A stretch of 64,000 nt of DNA from Calorimonas adulescens. GTDB lineage: Bacteria > Bacillota > Thermoanaerobacteria > Thermoanaerobacterales > UBA4877. This document shows, piece after piece, positions 26,921-37,101 of the stretch. A model generated the notes under the pieces. That model had not been told where the DNA came from and ran no database searches. It saw nothing but the letters and a program-made list of their open reading frames with translations. A program made the position numbers and the translations under genes. Location of the stretch: contig NZ_VTPS01000006.1 of the NCBI RefSeq assembly GCF_008274215.1, forward strand, positions 1 to 64,000. Direction: 5' to 3'. Numbering within the stretch: position 1 is the stretch's first letter; every line of letters starts with the position of its first letter.

Positions 26921-29900
26921 ATGAAGTATCGTGAATTAATGGAATTTGAGCCCATAGAAACTGTGATAAGCCTGAGCGACGCCTCGTCGAACATGGATAA
27001 GGCTGCAGGCATGGTAGAAAGTTATGTGACATCGGAGAAAATGACGAGCAATATAGATAGGCTTATAATCTCAAACCTTAATCTTGATGGCGCTGGCAGA
27101 AAGGGTATATTTGTGGTGGGAAATTATGGTTCAGGTAAGTCTCACCTCATGTCTGTCGTATCCTCCATAGCAGAACATAAGGGACTGCTCGAGCATCTGA
27201 AAGATGAAAAGCTAAGGGAATACATGGACAGGATTGCAGGCAGGTTTGAGGTACTCAGGATAGAGTTGGGGGCTTCACTCATATCGCTCAGGGATGCCGT
27301 GACAAAAGAGATAGAAAAGGATCTGCTCAAGAGAGGCATAACATATAGATTCCCACCGATGGATAGTATACCAAACAATAAGCAGTGCACCTTGGAGATG
27401 ATGTCTCTCTTTAAGAAGCATTATCCTGAAAAAGGCTATCTCATTGTGGTGGATGAGCTTCTGGACTTTATAAGGGGCAAAAAGGAAAATGAGGTAATAC
27501 TGGACCTTAACTACCTGAGGGAAATGGGTGAACTTTGCGGTATCTCGGACATCAGATTTATCACCGGGATACAGGAGCCGCTTTTTGATAACCCATCTTT
27601 TCACTTCCTTGCTGATTCTGTAAGAAGAGTGGCAGACAGGTTTGACCAGTTCATTATAACCAATGAGGACATAGCCAATGTGGTGTCAAAAAGGCTTTTG
27701 AAGAAAAATGAGGAACAGCGAAAAAAGATAAGGGAGCATATATGGCGGTACTGCAAACTCTATACCGGAATGTCAGAAAACCTGGAAAGGTATATAGACC
27801 TGTACCCGATTCACCCAGCATTCTTTGATATGGTGGGCCAGGTTTTAACATCCAGCAACAGAGAGGTATTAAAGGCTGTGTCTGTGATCATGAGAGACAG
27901 GTTGGATAAGGATATCGGGAATGGACCGGGTATAATCTCTTATGATGGGTACTGGGAGTATATACTAAAGACTCCCTCTGCTACAGCAGATCCGGGCATA
28001 AACCGTGTAATGGAAAGATATGCTGACCTGCACAGGATTATTTCAGAGTCATCTATAGATGAGGATAAAAAGAAGGTTATATACAGGATTATAAATGCAT
28101 TGAGCGTGTATAGGCTGGTAGGTGGAGACACAGACAGCGATAGAGGGGTTTCCTTGAATGGACTCATTGATGGGCTCAATCTTTTCCCTGCCATTCATGA
28201 ACTTAAACGAGATGCCCTTAAGGAGTCTGTCAATCAGTGCATTACGGAGCTTATGAAGGCAACAAGGTCCCAGTTTATAATGTTCAACAGGGAAAAAGAG
28301 GAATATTATCTGGACCTGAAGAGGGACATTGATTATGACGCAAAGATTGATGAGGCTGTGGATGTAATAAGCAACGATGCACTCAACAGATACTTTTATG
28401 AGATATTGCTCAATAAATTGGAACTGGCTGAATCGAGCAAAATAGCGGATGCTCACCTGCTGTGGAGTTATAGCCTCATCTGGAAAGAGAAGAATATCGA
28501 AAGAGGAGTCTATATCAAATTTGGACTCCCTGAAGAAAACAGCCCCTTAGGAGATATGCTGTGCGCCCTGTTTGTGGGGCCATATAATGATATAGAACCT
28601 GATCAGATAAGGGATAACTATCTCTATTTTATCATGAGAAACTATGATGAGAAATTTGAAAACGACCTCAAACACTATTCGGCTGCCAGATATCTGTACC
28701 AACTTGCCACAGATGATATCAAGCAGATCTATGATGAAAAGTGCAGGAAATATGCCAGAGGCCTGAATGAATGGCTTGATATACATATGAGAAATGCCTT
28801 TGACGTAAGGTATGGAGGTAAAAAGATCAAAATCGATAGGCAGAATGATAAAATGAGTTTCAAAGAGATCATAGATGAATGCATAAACATGGGCCTGTAT
28901 GACTATATGGCGACAATACTGCCGGATTATCCAAGGTTTAATACCGTCATCACCAATAAAAACAGAAATGAGGTCTTCAGGGCCGCAATTAACTTTTTAT
29001 CAGGAAAGAGGAATGAACTGGGGAAAAAGATACTGGAGTCTTTGGAGCTGTGGGATGGTACGGAAGTCAACATTCATGACTCTAAATATGCTGGATATTT
29101 TCTGGGATTATTGAATGATAAACCGGATGGTATAGCAAGAGAAGATATAATTGACGGCTTTGATCTGGATAGGCGTTTTAGACTGGAGACAGAATGGGTG
29201 GCAGTTGTCCTGCTTTCCTTAGTCTACTGCGGCGAAGCTGTACTAAAGCTGCAAAAGGACGAGATAAATCTCCTGAATATATCAGGTTTAAGCCGATATA
29301 ATGTGTCAGAGATTACTTTATTTTCAGGATATCGTAAAATGGAAAAACCATCTGCAGAGGAGATTGAAAGGATTTACAGAGCAGTTGGCGGCGAAGGCGA
29401 ATGTGTATTTGATGAGAGGTCGGTAAAGTCATTTATTGATGGGATAAATACATTAAAAAAGGATATCAATACCTGCCTGTCAGCTTTATCAGAGGATTTG
29501 AGGGTCTTTGACCTTGCTGTGCTTACTGGTGAGGATGTAAATAAGTATAAGGATGAGCTCAAGCAATTCAACAAGATACTGGACTACTATAAAGAATACA
29601 ATACCCCTATCAGATTGCGAAATATGAAGGTTTATGAGGGTGATGAGGGACATATCTATGAGATGAAAGCCATTATAGACAGGCTTAAGAGCCTTAAACT
29701 GTTAAAAGAGGTTACAAGGTCATACAATGGATATCTCATGGAAGTAGAAAAATGGTATGATGACGAGATCTGGAAAAGTGAATTTGAAGCTATAAAGAAA
29801 GATTTGATGTATAGGGTAAAGGAACCGGGGCTATTAAATGAGGAAACCATAGATGATGTACTGAGGAAGCTGGATGATTTGAAATCAAGATATATACACG

Positions 29901-30529
29901 CTTATATAGACATACACAATAGATGCAGGGCAGATAAAAACTTGGAGAGACTGCGGACAGAGATATTGAATAGCACATATAAGAAACAGATAGATATGCT
30001 CAGGTCTATAAACCTTAAGTTGCCATTAGCAAACTATAATGATTTAATAAACAGTGCTGCTTCCATAAAGGTGTGCCAGGAACTTGACGAGGGAGATATG
30101 CAGGGCAATCCCCTCTGCCCATATTGCAAATTTAAACCAGTTTCCAGAGAATATGTAGATGCAAATACACTGGAAAATATTATAAATGAACTGAAAAAGG
30201 ATTATGATGACTGTGCCAGCCTGATTGTCGATACCCTTGAAGACCCTATGGTGCTGAGCAGGACCCAATATCTGCAGGAGGATGATAAGAAGATTATAAA
30301 AAGTATCATAGAGAATAAAAAGCTGCCCGACGAAATGAATTTGAAAATTGTTAATATCATAAATGAGCTGCTGGACAATTCGGAGATTATAGAAGTGGGT
30401 CTTGAGGATATATTTAAGGATATAAGGGCAAAAAGAAAAATATTTACAGCCGATGAGCTAAAAAATTATCTCATAGGATATGTGGATTCAATTGTAGGCA
30501 ATAAAAAGGTTAAACTTGTGATTAAATGA
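26921..30529 (+). CDS. BREX system ATPase BrxC (DUF6079), second divergent copy
   Basis: A full-length second BrxC, 1202 residues, starting at ATG 26921 with AGGGGGGA upstream and 18 nt after pglX. It keeps every element of the first copy in order: MKYRELMEFEPIETV, Walker A GNYGSGKSH (about 67-75), Walker B YLIVVDELLDFIRG, FITGIQEPLFDNPSF, and the C-terminal CQEL to CPYCKF knuckle (about 1051-1067). Divergence rises sharply after about residue 350, so this is an old paralogue rather than a fresh duplication. Base composition is AT-richer than brxC copy 1. All motifs are intact, so it is likely active. It may form a mixed ring with BrxC1 or serve a different partner. Confidence 0.9.
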   Translation: MKYRELMEFEPIETVISLSDASSNMDKAAGMVESYVTSEKMTSNIDRLIISNLNLDGAGRKGIFVVGNYGSGKSHLMSVVSSIAEHKGLLEHLKDEKLREYMDRIAGRFEVLRIELGASLISLRDAVTKEIEKDLLKRGITYRFPPMDSIPNNKQCTLEMMSLFKKHYPEKGYLIVVDELLDFIRGKKENEVILDLNYLREMGELCGISDIRFITGIQEPLFDNPSFHFLADSVRRVADRFDQFIITNEDIANVVSKRLLKKNEEQRKKIREHIWRYCKLYTGMSENLERYIDLYPIHPAFFDMVGQVLTSSNREVLKAVSVIMRDRLDKDIGNGPGIISYDGYWEYILKTPSATADPGINRVMERYADLHRIISESSIDEDKKKVIYRIINALSVYRLVGGDTDSDRGVSLNGLIDGLNLFPAIHELKRDALKESVNQCITELMKATRSQFIMFNREKEEYYLDLKRDIDYDAKIDEAVDVISNDALNRYFYEILLNKLELAESSKIADAHLLWSYSLIWKEKNIERGVYIKFGLPEENSPLGDMLCALFVGPYNDIEPDQIRDNYLYFIMRNYDEKFENDLKHYSAARYLYQLATDDIKQIYDEKCRKYARGLNEWLDIHMRNAFDVRYGGKKIKIDRQNDKMSFKEIIDECINMGLYDYMATILPDYPRFNTVITNKNRNEVFRAAINFLSGKRNELGKKILESLELWDGTEVNIHDSKYAGYFLGLLNDKPDGIAREDIIDGFDLDRRFRLETEWVAVVLLSLVYCGEAVLKLQKDEINLLNISGLSRYNVSEITLFSGYRKMEKPSAEEIERIYRAVGGEGECVFDERSVKSFIDGINTLKKDINTCLSALSEDLRVFDLAVLTGEDVNKYKDELKQFNKILDYYKEYNTPIRLRNMKVYEGDEGHIYEMKAIIDRLKSLKLLKEVTRSYNGYLMEVEKWYDDEIWKSEFEAIKKDLMYRVKEPGLLNEETIDDVLRKLDDLKSRYIHAYIDIHNRCRADKNLERLRTEILNSTYKKQIDMLRSINLKLPLANYNDLINSAASIKVCQELDEGDMQGNPLCPYCKFKPVSREYVDANTLENIINELKKDYDDCASLIVDTLEDPMVLSRTQYLQEDDKKIIKSIIENKKLPDEMNLKIVNIINELLDNSEIIEVGLEDIFKDIRAKRKIFTADELKNYLIGYVDSIVGNKKVKLVIK

Positions 30530-30542
30530 TAGGATGATTGTT

Positions 30543-33293
30543 ATGGGAGAAAATGTACATTGGGTCTTTGATAGGTGGAATAATAAACCGGTTAAAGCTG
30601 TAGAGAGATATGAGCTTTGGAATACAACAAACTGCTTAGTGTATGACCCAACATCAGGGAGGATATACACCCTGCCGGCTGACGGAGTTGGGGATATAAA
30701 TGAGGGTTATGTTTATGATGAACACAGGATAAGGTATATCCTTGCCGGGGCAAAGCTCAAGGAATTGATAGCAAGACAGAGCATCCTTTCGCCGATTGGC
30801 AGCAATATTATTCCCCTGCCCCATCAGATATATGCCTTAGTGAGGGCAATAAGCTCGAATAGGATAAGGTTTCTACTTGCTGATGAGGTGGGACTGGGGA
30901 AGACTATAGAGGCTGGGCTTATAATGACAGAGATGGAGATGAGAGGGCTTGTAAAGAGGGTGCTAATCGTCACTCCCTCCAGTTTAACTCTGCAATGGAA
31001 GGAAGAGATGCGGCTAAAATTTAACGAGGATTTTCACATTGTCAGGTCAGAGGACCTGACTTCGCTGAAGCATATCTATAATGACAGTAACATATGGACA
31101 GAGTTTGATAAGGTCATATGCTCCATGGATGCTATAAAGCCCATTAAAAGGAGACAGGGCTGGACACAGGAAGAGATCGATGAATACAACAGATTGCGCT
31201 TTAATGACCTGATTGAGGCGGGATGGGATATGGTGATTGTGGATGAGGCGCACAGGCTGGGTGGAAGCAGCGAGGCGGTGGCGAGACATGACCTGGGGGA
31301 GGGCCTGGCCAATTCTGCCACACATTTACTTCTCCTGACTGCCACACCTCATCAGGGGAAGAGTGAACCCTTCTGGAGAGTAATGAAGCTCTTAGACAGT
31401 GAGGCATTTCCCAATGCAAAGGCACTTACGAAGGAACAGGTCTCTCCCTATGTGATTCGCACCGAAAAAAGAAAGGCAATAGATGGCAGTGGTGCACTTC
31501 TATTTAAAAAGAGGGAGACCTTCATGAGGGAAATAGCCTGGGGCCCAAGACATGAGGAACAGTCAAACCTATATAAAGAGGTTACAAAGTATGCCTCTGA
31601 AGGGTACTGCATTGCTAAGAAAGAAAAAAAGGTATTTTTGGGGTTTCTGATGACCCTTATGCAGAGGATGGTCACCAGCAGCACCAGGGCTATAAGGGTA
31701 AGCCTTGAAAAAAGACTATCAGTTTTAAAGGATGAGGCTTCTAATCAGGCGGGACTAAATGAGGAAGAACTTATCGATATGGATGCCCAGGAAGTCTTAG
31801 ATAATGTTATATCCATAGGTTCATATAACACAAAAAAGGAGATAAAGGAGCTGGAGAGGCTTATAAACCTTGCTAAACAGGCTGAGCGTCAGTTTATAGA
31901 TGTAAAGCTGGAATGGCTTGTAGAGGAGATCAACAGTTTAAAACTGAGATTTGGAAACGATGAGAAGATACTTATATTTACGGAGTTTGTTGCCACACAG
32001 GGATATATATGCGACTACCTTATGAGTCACGGGCATAAGGTAGCCCTCATAAACGGTAAAATGGGTATCAATGAAAGGATCAGTTCTCTTGAAGATTTTG
32101 CTGGAGACTGTGACATACTGATATCCACAGATGCCGGTGGAGAGGGACTGAATCTGCAGTTTTGCCACATAGTTATAAACTACGATATGCCCTGGAATCC
32201 GATGAAGATAGAACAAAGGATAGGCAGGGTAGATAGGATAGGGCAGACAAGGGATGTCATAGCGATAAACCTTATGATTCAGGATACTGTGGAATGCAGG
32301 GTGAGAAAGATACTGGAAGACAAACTCAGAGTAATTATGGAAGAGTTTGGTGTGGACAAGATGTCAGATATACTCGATTCTGCTCTGTCGGAAGAGGAAG
32401 CAATGGAGATGGTCATGAATTCTGTTATGAGTCCTGAGGATATAGAGTATTATGTGGATAGGTATATTGAAAATGTGAAGAGCAGATCTAAATATATTAA
32501 GGAGTTTAATGATATCCTCAGCGATGAAAAAGAACTCAGCATAGATATATTGAAAAACATTAAATACGGAGAAATATATGAACTGTTGAGGACGATGTTT
32601 ATAAATTATGTGCTTTATAATGGAGGAACAGTAAAAGAGGGCAAAAATGGTTTTGACATAACCATTGATGGGGTCAGAAGATATAAAGGGGTTACTTTTG
32701 ACCCTTCAGGGAATGGTGCAAATGCTATAACACTAAATCATGAGTATGTTAAAAAGATGATACAAGAACTGCCTGTATATCCTGAAGGGCAGGCTGTACC
32801 GAAGATAAAGATTGATGGCCTGGCCAATGAGGAGGGCTATTGGTCTTTATGGCAGATAACATTAAATGATAGCCCCAATGATGTGAAGATTTTTCCTTTC
32901 TTTATAAATAATGAGGGGAAGATGAGACTCCCGTCTGCAGAGGCCATCTGGGACAGGCTTGTATCTACTGATGCTCACATAACATATGATGGTATGAAGG
33001 AAATTGAGGATGGGGTTTATGGGGAATTATACAAAAGGGTAAGTGAGTATGCCTCAAGCATGTTTTATGAAATTAGAGATGCATATATAAAGAATAGGGA
33101 TGAAGAGAGGAAACGCATGGAATATGCCTTTACCTTGAAGAAGGAAATGATAGGGAGGGTGGGCCTTGAAACGGTTAAGAGACATAGACTGAATGAGTTA
33201 GAAAAAGAGAAAAAGGCATGGGAAGATAAATTTGCAAAATCAAGGAATATTATACCCTCGCTGTACCCATTGTGTATCCTCTACATGGAGTGA
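30543..33293 (+). CDS. brxHII: BREX type 3 helicase BrxHII (SNF2/DEAH superfamily 2)
   Basis: DNA-dependent ATPase/helicase, 916 residues from ATG 30543 (AGGATG upstream; ATG 30534 in frame). Helicase motifs: I ADEVGLGKTIEAGL (about 113-126), II VDEAHRLGG (about 231), III LTATPHQGK, V STDAGGEGLNLQF, VI EQRIGRVDRIGQ (about 556). The C-terminal half has the family's long helical tail. Part of the BREX operon; its stop overlaps the pglZ start region. Confidence 0.92.
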   Translation: MGENVHWVFDRWNNKPVKAVERYELWNTTNCLVYDPTSGRIYTLPADGVGDINEGYVYDEHRIRYILAGAKLKELIARQSILSPIGSNIIPLPHQIYALVRAISSNRIRFLLADEVGLGKTIEAGLIMTEMEMRGLVKRVLIVTPSSLTLQWKEEMRLKFNEDFHIVRSEDLTSLKHIYNDSNIWTEFDKVICSMDAIKPIKRRQGWTQEEIDEYNRLRFNDLIEAGWDMVIVDEAHRLGGSSEAVARHDLGEGLANSATHLLLLTATPHQGKSEPFWRVMKLLDSEAFPNAKALTKEQVSPYVIRTEKRKAIDGSGALLFKKRETFMREIAWGPRHEEQSNLYKEVTKYASEGYCIAKKEKKVFLGFLMTLMQRMVTSSTRAIRVSLEKRLSVLKDEASNQAGLNEEELIDMDAQEVLDNVISIGSYNTKKEIKELERLINLAKQAERQFIDVKLEWLVEEINSLKLRFGNDEKILIFTEFVATQGYICDYLMSHGHKVALINGKMGINERISSLEDFAGDCDILISTDAGGEGLNLQFCHIVINYDMPWNPMKIEQRIGRVDRIGQTRDVIAINLMIQDTVECRVRKILEDKLRVIMEEFGVDKMSDILDSALSEEEAMEMVMNSVMSPEDIEYYVDRYIENVKSRSKYIKEFNDILSDEKELSIDILKNIKYGEIYELLRTMFINYVLYNGGTVKEGKNGFDITIDGVRRYKGVTFDPSGNGANAITLNHEYVKKMIQELPVYPEGQAVPKIKIDGLANEEGYWSLWQITLNDSPNDVKIFPFFINNEGKMRLPSAEAIWDRLVSTDAHITYDGMKEIEDGVYGELYKRVSEYASSMFYEIRDAYIKNRDEERKRMEYAFTLKKEMIGRVGLETVKRHRLNELEKEKKAWEDKFAKSRNIIPSLYPLCILYME

Positions 33294-33298
33294 TGGAT

Positions 33299-35152
33299 AT
33301 GTTTTATGAGGAACTGCTCAACGGGATTTCGTCGAGAAAAGGCCAGATCATAATAATACATGACCCCGATGGCTTTTTCTCGGAGGTTACAGTGTCAGAG
33401 CTTTTTGATGGCAGTATAGATGTACATTATTTTAATGACCCTGACCTATTCAGATACGAATATGAAAGGGATTACAGGCAGCGCAGGGATAACGGCACTC
33501 TGGATAAAGTGTTCATGGTTATATGCAGTAATAATAGGGGTATTCCATATGATGTGTTAAGCAAGGGCAGCCTTGTCGATATGGAGTTAAGCAGGATTTT
33601 TCCGCTTCTTGACAGTAGAGTTATAAGATCGTTAAATCCCTCTCTATTAACGTTGCTTTATGATGTGTATTCCAGATATAACGGGGGAAAGATGACCGCA
33701 GACGAAACATTGGACTTTATTATCTCTGAGGTATTTAACCTGAGCATAGATAAGATAAAGGGTGTTGAGGATTTGATTTCTGCTTTGCTTAACCTTATGT
33801 ATCAGGATAAAATGTTGCCTCCGGATATGATTGAATATATTATAAGGAAACAAAGAATCAATATTGATCCGGAATATATCAGTGACAAAACAGGGCTTAT
33901 GGAGTATCTTCAGAACCAGTGGGCTAAATTTGTAAGCGGTGAAGAATCAATTGACTTTGACAGGCTGAAATTATACATGGACAATCTATTTACCGATGGG
34001 TATTTAAGGCCTTTAGAGGTAGAAAATATGGATGGTATCTCATCATGGATGGCAGCAGGGGTATATGTGGACAGGGCAAAGACCCTTGCCAAAAGGATGC
34101 TGGATATAACCAGGAGGCTTGAGTCGTTGCTTGCTGATGCAAGATCCTATAAGGATTGGTTTGATATTGCCGGTCTGTGGGCTGAAGTGTCAATGATAAG
34201 ACATGATGGCAATATAGATACAGGGGTTGCCAGTGAATTTGAAAGGGTAAGGGATGATGTTGAGACAAAATTTGCAGACTGGCTTTTAAAGCGGTATGGT
34301 AGTTTGCCCTATCTCTCATATGTTTCAGGTCCTGTCATGGTACATCATATACCCTGGTATTTGAAAAGCAGGGCATACCACAATAAGATTGCATTGATAG
34401 TCATGGACGGTATGTCACTTAGTGATTGGACGGTAATAGAGTCATGCTTTAAAGACAAGGAGATGCGATTTCATGATGGCAAATGCTTTGCCTGGATACC
34501 AACCATTACACCGATTTCCAGGAGGGCTATATTTTCAGGGCAGATACCAATGAATTTTATAGGCCAGGACTTCAGCACATATCCTGAGGGCAAAGAATGG
34601 GCGAGATTTTGGAGTGAGGCAGGCTTTGGGCATACAGACATAGCCTATTATAAGTTTATTGACGTACCGGATAAGCTTGAATCGCTAAATTATGATGCAG
34701 ATATAATAGGGGTTGTGATAGACGCTGTAGATAATCTGGCACATTCTTCAAAATTATCTATAGATGGGCTTCATGAAAATTTGAGGCTGTGGATGAAGAA
34801 TGGCCGTTTAGAGAGGTTTATAAGAGAATTAATGGAAAAGAGCTTTGACGTATATTTAACCTCAGACCATGGTAATGTGGCTGCTGTAGGGACAGGTATG
34901 GAACGTGGAGGGTATGTCCCTGATATAGACGGAGAGAGGGTTAGAGTTTATAATAGAGTTAGTGACAGCGGAAATGATTCAGGGCACCATGAAATACGTT
35001 GGCCCGGGTATGGCTTGCCGCAGGGTTATGTATTCTATGTCATGGAGGGCAATGGAGCATATGCACGGAGTGATCAACCTGTTGTTGGACATGGAGGAAT
35101 ATCCATTGAAGAAGTAATTGTACCATTTGTGCACTTGAGAAAGGATGCTTGA
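33299..35152 (+). CDS. pglZ: BREX type 3 alkaline-phosphatase-superfamily protein PglZ
   Basis: Core BREX protein, about 618 residues. The PglZ domain is C-terminal: ALIVMDGMSLSDW (about 366, metal-binding Asp), PTITPISRRAIFSG, YLTSDHGNVAAVG (about 518) and VGHGGISIEEVIVPF (about 594). The N-terminal half is helical and specific to type 3. Start ATG 33299 has GGAGTG 7 nt upstream; ATG 33293 overlaps the helicase stop. Its exact enzymatic role is unknown. Confidence 0.92.
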   Translation: MFYEELLNGISSRKGQIIIIHDPDGFFSEVTVSELFDGSIDVHYFNDPDLFRYEYERDYRQRRDNGTLDKVFMVICSNNRGIPYDVLSKGSLVDMELSRIFPLLDSRVIRSLNPSLLTLLYDVYSRYNGGKMTADETLDFIISEVFNLSIDKIKGVEDLISALLNLMYQDKMLPPDMIEYIIRKQRINIDPEYISDKTGLMEYLQNQWAKFVSGEESIDFDRLKLYMDNLFTDGYLRPLEVENMDGISSWMAAGVYVDRAKTLAKRMLDITRRLESLLADARSYKDWFDIAGLWAEVSMIRHDGNIDTGVASEFERVRDDVETKFADWLLKRYGSLPYLSYVSGPVMVHHIPWYLKSRAYHNKIALIVMDGMSLSDWTVIESCFKDKEMRFHDGKCFAWIPTITPISRRAIFSGQIPMNFIGQDFSTYPEGKEWARFWSEAGFGHTDIAYYKFIDVPDKLESLNYDADIIGVVIDAVDNLAHSSKLSIDGLHENLRLWMKNGRLERFIRELMEKSFDVYLTSDHGNVAAVGTGMERGGYVPDIDGERVRVYNRVSDSGNDSGHHEIRWPGYGLPQGYVFYVMEGNGAYARSDQPVVGHGGISIEEVIVPFVHLRKDA

Positions 35153-35154
35153 AT

Positions 35155-35868
35155 ATGATTAAAAAAGTGGGTTTTAGCAGGGCTTTGAAATTAGAATGGT
35201 TAAATTCTACTGTGGAGATATATGAGAATACCAAAGATTTAGAAACCACACGTAAATTAGTTAAGGAGTATCTTACTTATAAGATAAAGGGAAGAGTATC
35301 TCTCTCAAAATGTACCGGTATGTTGATGGATACATGGGTTGATGTCCCTGATGAATATAGATCGTTTATAAATAAGGGAATTGAATTATATGACGGTTCA
35401 GATTCAGAGCAAAAAATAATATTACACTGGGGAGCTTTAATGGTAGCTTTTCCTATTTTTACCGACATATCCTCAACTATTGGCAGGTTTCTTTACTTAC
35501 ATGATAGTTTTAACGCATCATCAGTAAAAAAGAGGATATACGAACTATGGGGCGAAAGAAGCACTGTGGAGCGTGTAGTAAGATATTCTCTGGTTACAAT
35601 GTCAGATTTTGGGGTAATATCCCGTGATAAAAAGGCCGGCGAATATAAAAGAGGGAAGTGCATTGTAGTTGACAACCCGGAACATAAACTGTTTCTTATC
35701 AACTCTTATATGCTTGCCACCAATAGGAAGACACTGCAGTATGATACCATAGAAGAACAATATCCACTCTTCCCATTTAAAATGAATCTGGCCACCCATG
35801 AGATAAACGGTTCAAACGTTTTGACGCTAAACAGGTTCGACAATCAGACATTTGTTGTAATGAAGTAG
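35155..35868 (+). CDS. brxA: BREX protein BrxA (DUF1819)
   Basis: Last BREX gene, 237 residues from ATG 35155 (AGGATG 7 nt upstream; TTG 35149 in frame). BrxA family features: FSRALKLEWLNSTVEIYE at the N-terminus (the DUF1819 opening with an invariant-looking Arg/Leu helix), HWGALMVAFPIFTDISSTIG, and a winged-helix-like VKKRIYELWGERSTVERVVR segment. BrxA is a small helical DNA-binding component. The stop codon is built into the terminator hairpin. The order brxF-brxC-pglX-[brxC2]-brxH-pglZ-brxA makes the system complete. Confidence 0.85.
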   Translation: MIKKVGFSRALKLEWLNSTVEIYENTKDLETTRKLVKEYLTYKIKGRVSLSKCTGMLMDTWVDVPDEYRSFINKGIELYDGSDSEQKIILHWGALMVAFPIFTDISSTIGRFLYLHDSFNASSVKKRIYELWGERSTVERVVRYSLVTMSDFGVISRDKKAGEYKRGKCIVVDNPEHKLFLINSYMLATNRKTLQYDTIEEQYPLFPFKMNLATHEINGSNVLTLNRFDNQTFVVMK

Positions 35869-35886
35869 CGCTCCAGATGGGGCGCT
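35867..35886 (+). terminator. Hairpin ending the BREX operon; right copy of the 20-nt repeat
   Basis: AGCGCTCCAGATGGGGCGCT, identical to 16676-16695 and in the same orientation. The first two bases belong to the brxA TAG. Here it is followed by CAAATTGTTTCT, a weaker T tract, and an ISLre2 element begins immediately after. Confidence 0.8.
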
Positions 35887-35889
35887 CAA

Positions 35890-36948
35890 ATTGTTTCTAA
35901 AAAAATTTTGATAGTGTAAAATTTCAGTAGGTAACGAAGCAGGAAAATGAGGTATGAATGTAGAAAAAAGACCTCACCGGGGAAAAACCAAAAATCAAAA
36001 CAAAGGAAGGTGAGGTCTGATATTTTATTAGATATTCGACACATAGTGGGTATAATCCTGCTTTTTGCTCAAGGTTTAATGAAAATAATAAGGGAGAGTA
36101 AAGACTTTTATGAGCTGGAGAGAGGGATACATGAACTTACACAAAAAGTATCAAGACAACTTCTTGAGTGGGCAGCAGAAGAGATGGACAGAAAGTTAAT
36201 GGAGAACCGAGACAAAAGAGTGTGGGAAGTAATAGGATTTAGAGCGAAGCAGGTAATAAGCATTTTTGGGGAATTCACATATAGGAGAAGATTATACAGG
36301 AACAAAGAGACAGGTGAGATGAAATTTCTTTTAGATGAACTATTAGGGATTCCGACAGGAGCCAGAATAACACCGGGGATAAGGGAAATAGCGACAAAAC
36401 TAGCTACAGAAATGACTTTTGGGAAGACAGCAGAAATATTAAGCTATCTTTTCCCTCACATTAGCGCAATGACAATATGGAAGGCAGTGCAAGAAGTGGG
36501 AGATGAAATAAAGAAGGAAAGCGAAGAAGAGAAAGAAGCTGTGTTTGAATATGGAGAGATAGCAGAGGGAAAAGAAGAAACGGCAAAGCTTTATATAGAA
36601 AGAGACGAGGTAGTAATAAGACTGCAGAGGTCAGATAAGAAGAAAGGAGAAATAAAGCACTTTGTAATCTATGAAGGGAAAGAAGAAGAGTCGCAGGGAA
36701 GATATAGACTAAAGAACAAACTAGTAGTAAGCGGTTTAGCAGAAGGAGGGAGCATGTGGGAAGAAGTATACGCGAAAGTAGGTAACAAATAGAAATTAGA
36801 CAAAATAGGGAAAGTGTATATAGGAGGGGACGGAGCAGAATGGCCAAAAGGAGGATTAGAATACTTTTCGGGAGCAGAATATAGACTGGATCCCTATCAC
36901 TTGCAGACACGGACAAAGTTAGGTTACAAGCTTTACAATAATGAGTAA
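35890..36948 (+). mobile_element. Truncated ISLre2-family insertion sequence
   Basis: The transposase frame runs from ATG 35947 to a TAG at 36790, then continues in the same frame to 36948. The first part has the ISLre2 N-terminal helices and GEFTYRRRLYRNKETGE, LGIPTGARITPGIRE and MTIWKAVQEVG; the continuation has YIGGDGAEWPKGG and YRLDPYHLQ, the conserved DDE-like region. So there is one nonsense codon, and the C-terminal third and right end are lost. The likely left end is close to 35905 (GTGTAAAATTTCAG). No GGCCWGGCC repeat occurs in it. It landed between the BREX operon and the methyltransferase at 37102. Confidence 0.85.
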
Positions 36949-37101
36949 TGATATTAATATGTATATTAGATACATAAGGTATAACCATTTCCAAGAAAGC
37001 CCTCTATAACGTTTTAAGGGGCAACTGTTAATGAGAGATTTAGAGAACCTACATACGAAAAAAGGCTGAAAGATTTTTAGATTTAGTAAGGAAGTAAGAG
37101 A

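Noticed and set aside
36461-36994. Minus-strand frame of 177 codons rich in Leu and Ser
   Set aside because: It is the complement of the Glu/Lys-rich ISLre2 transposase and has no start signal.
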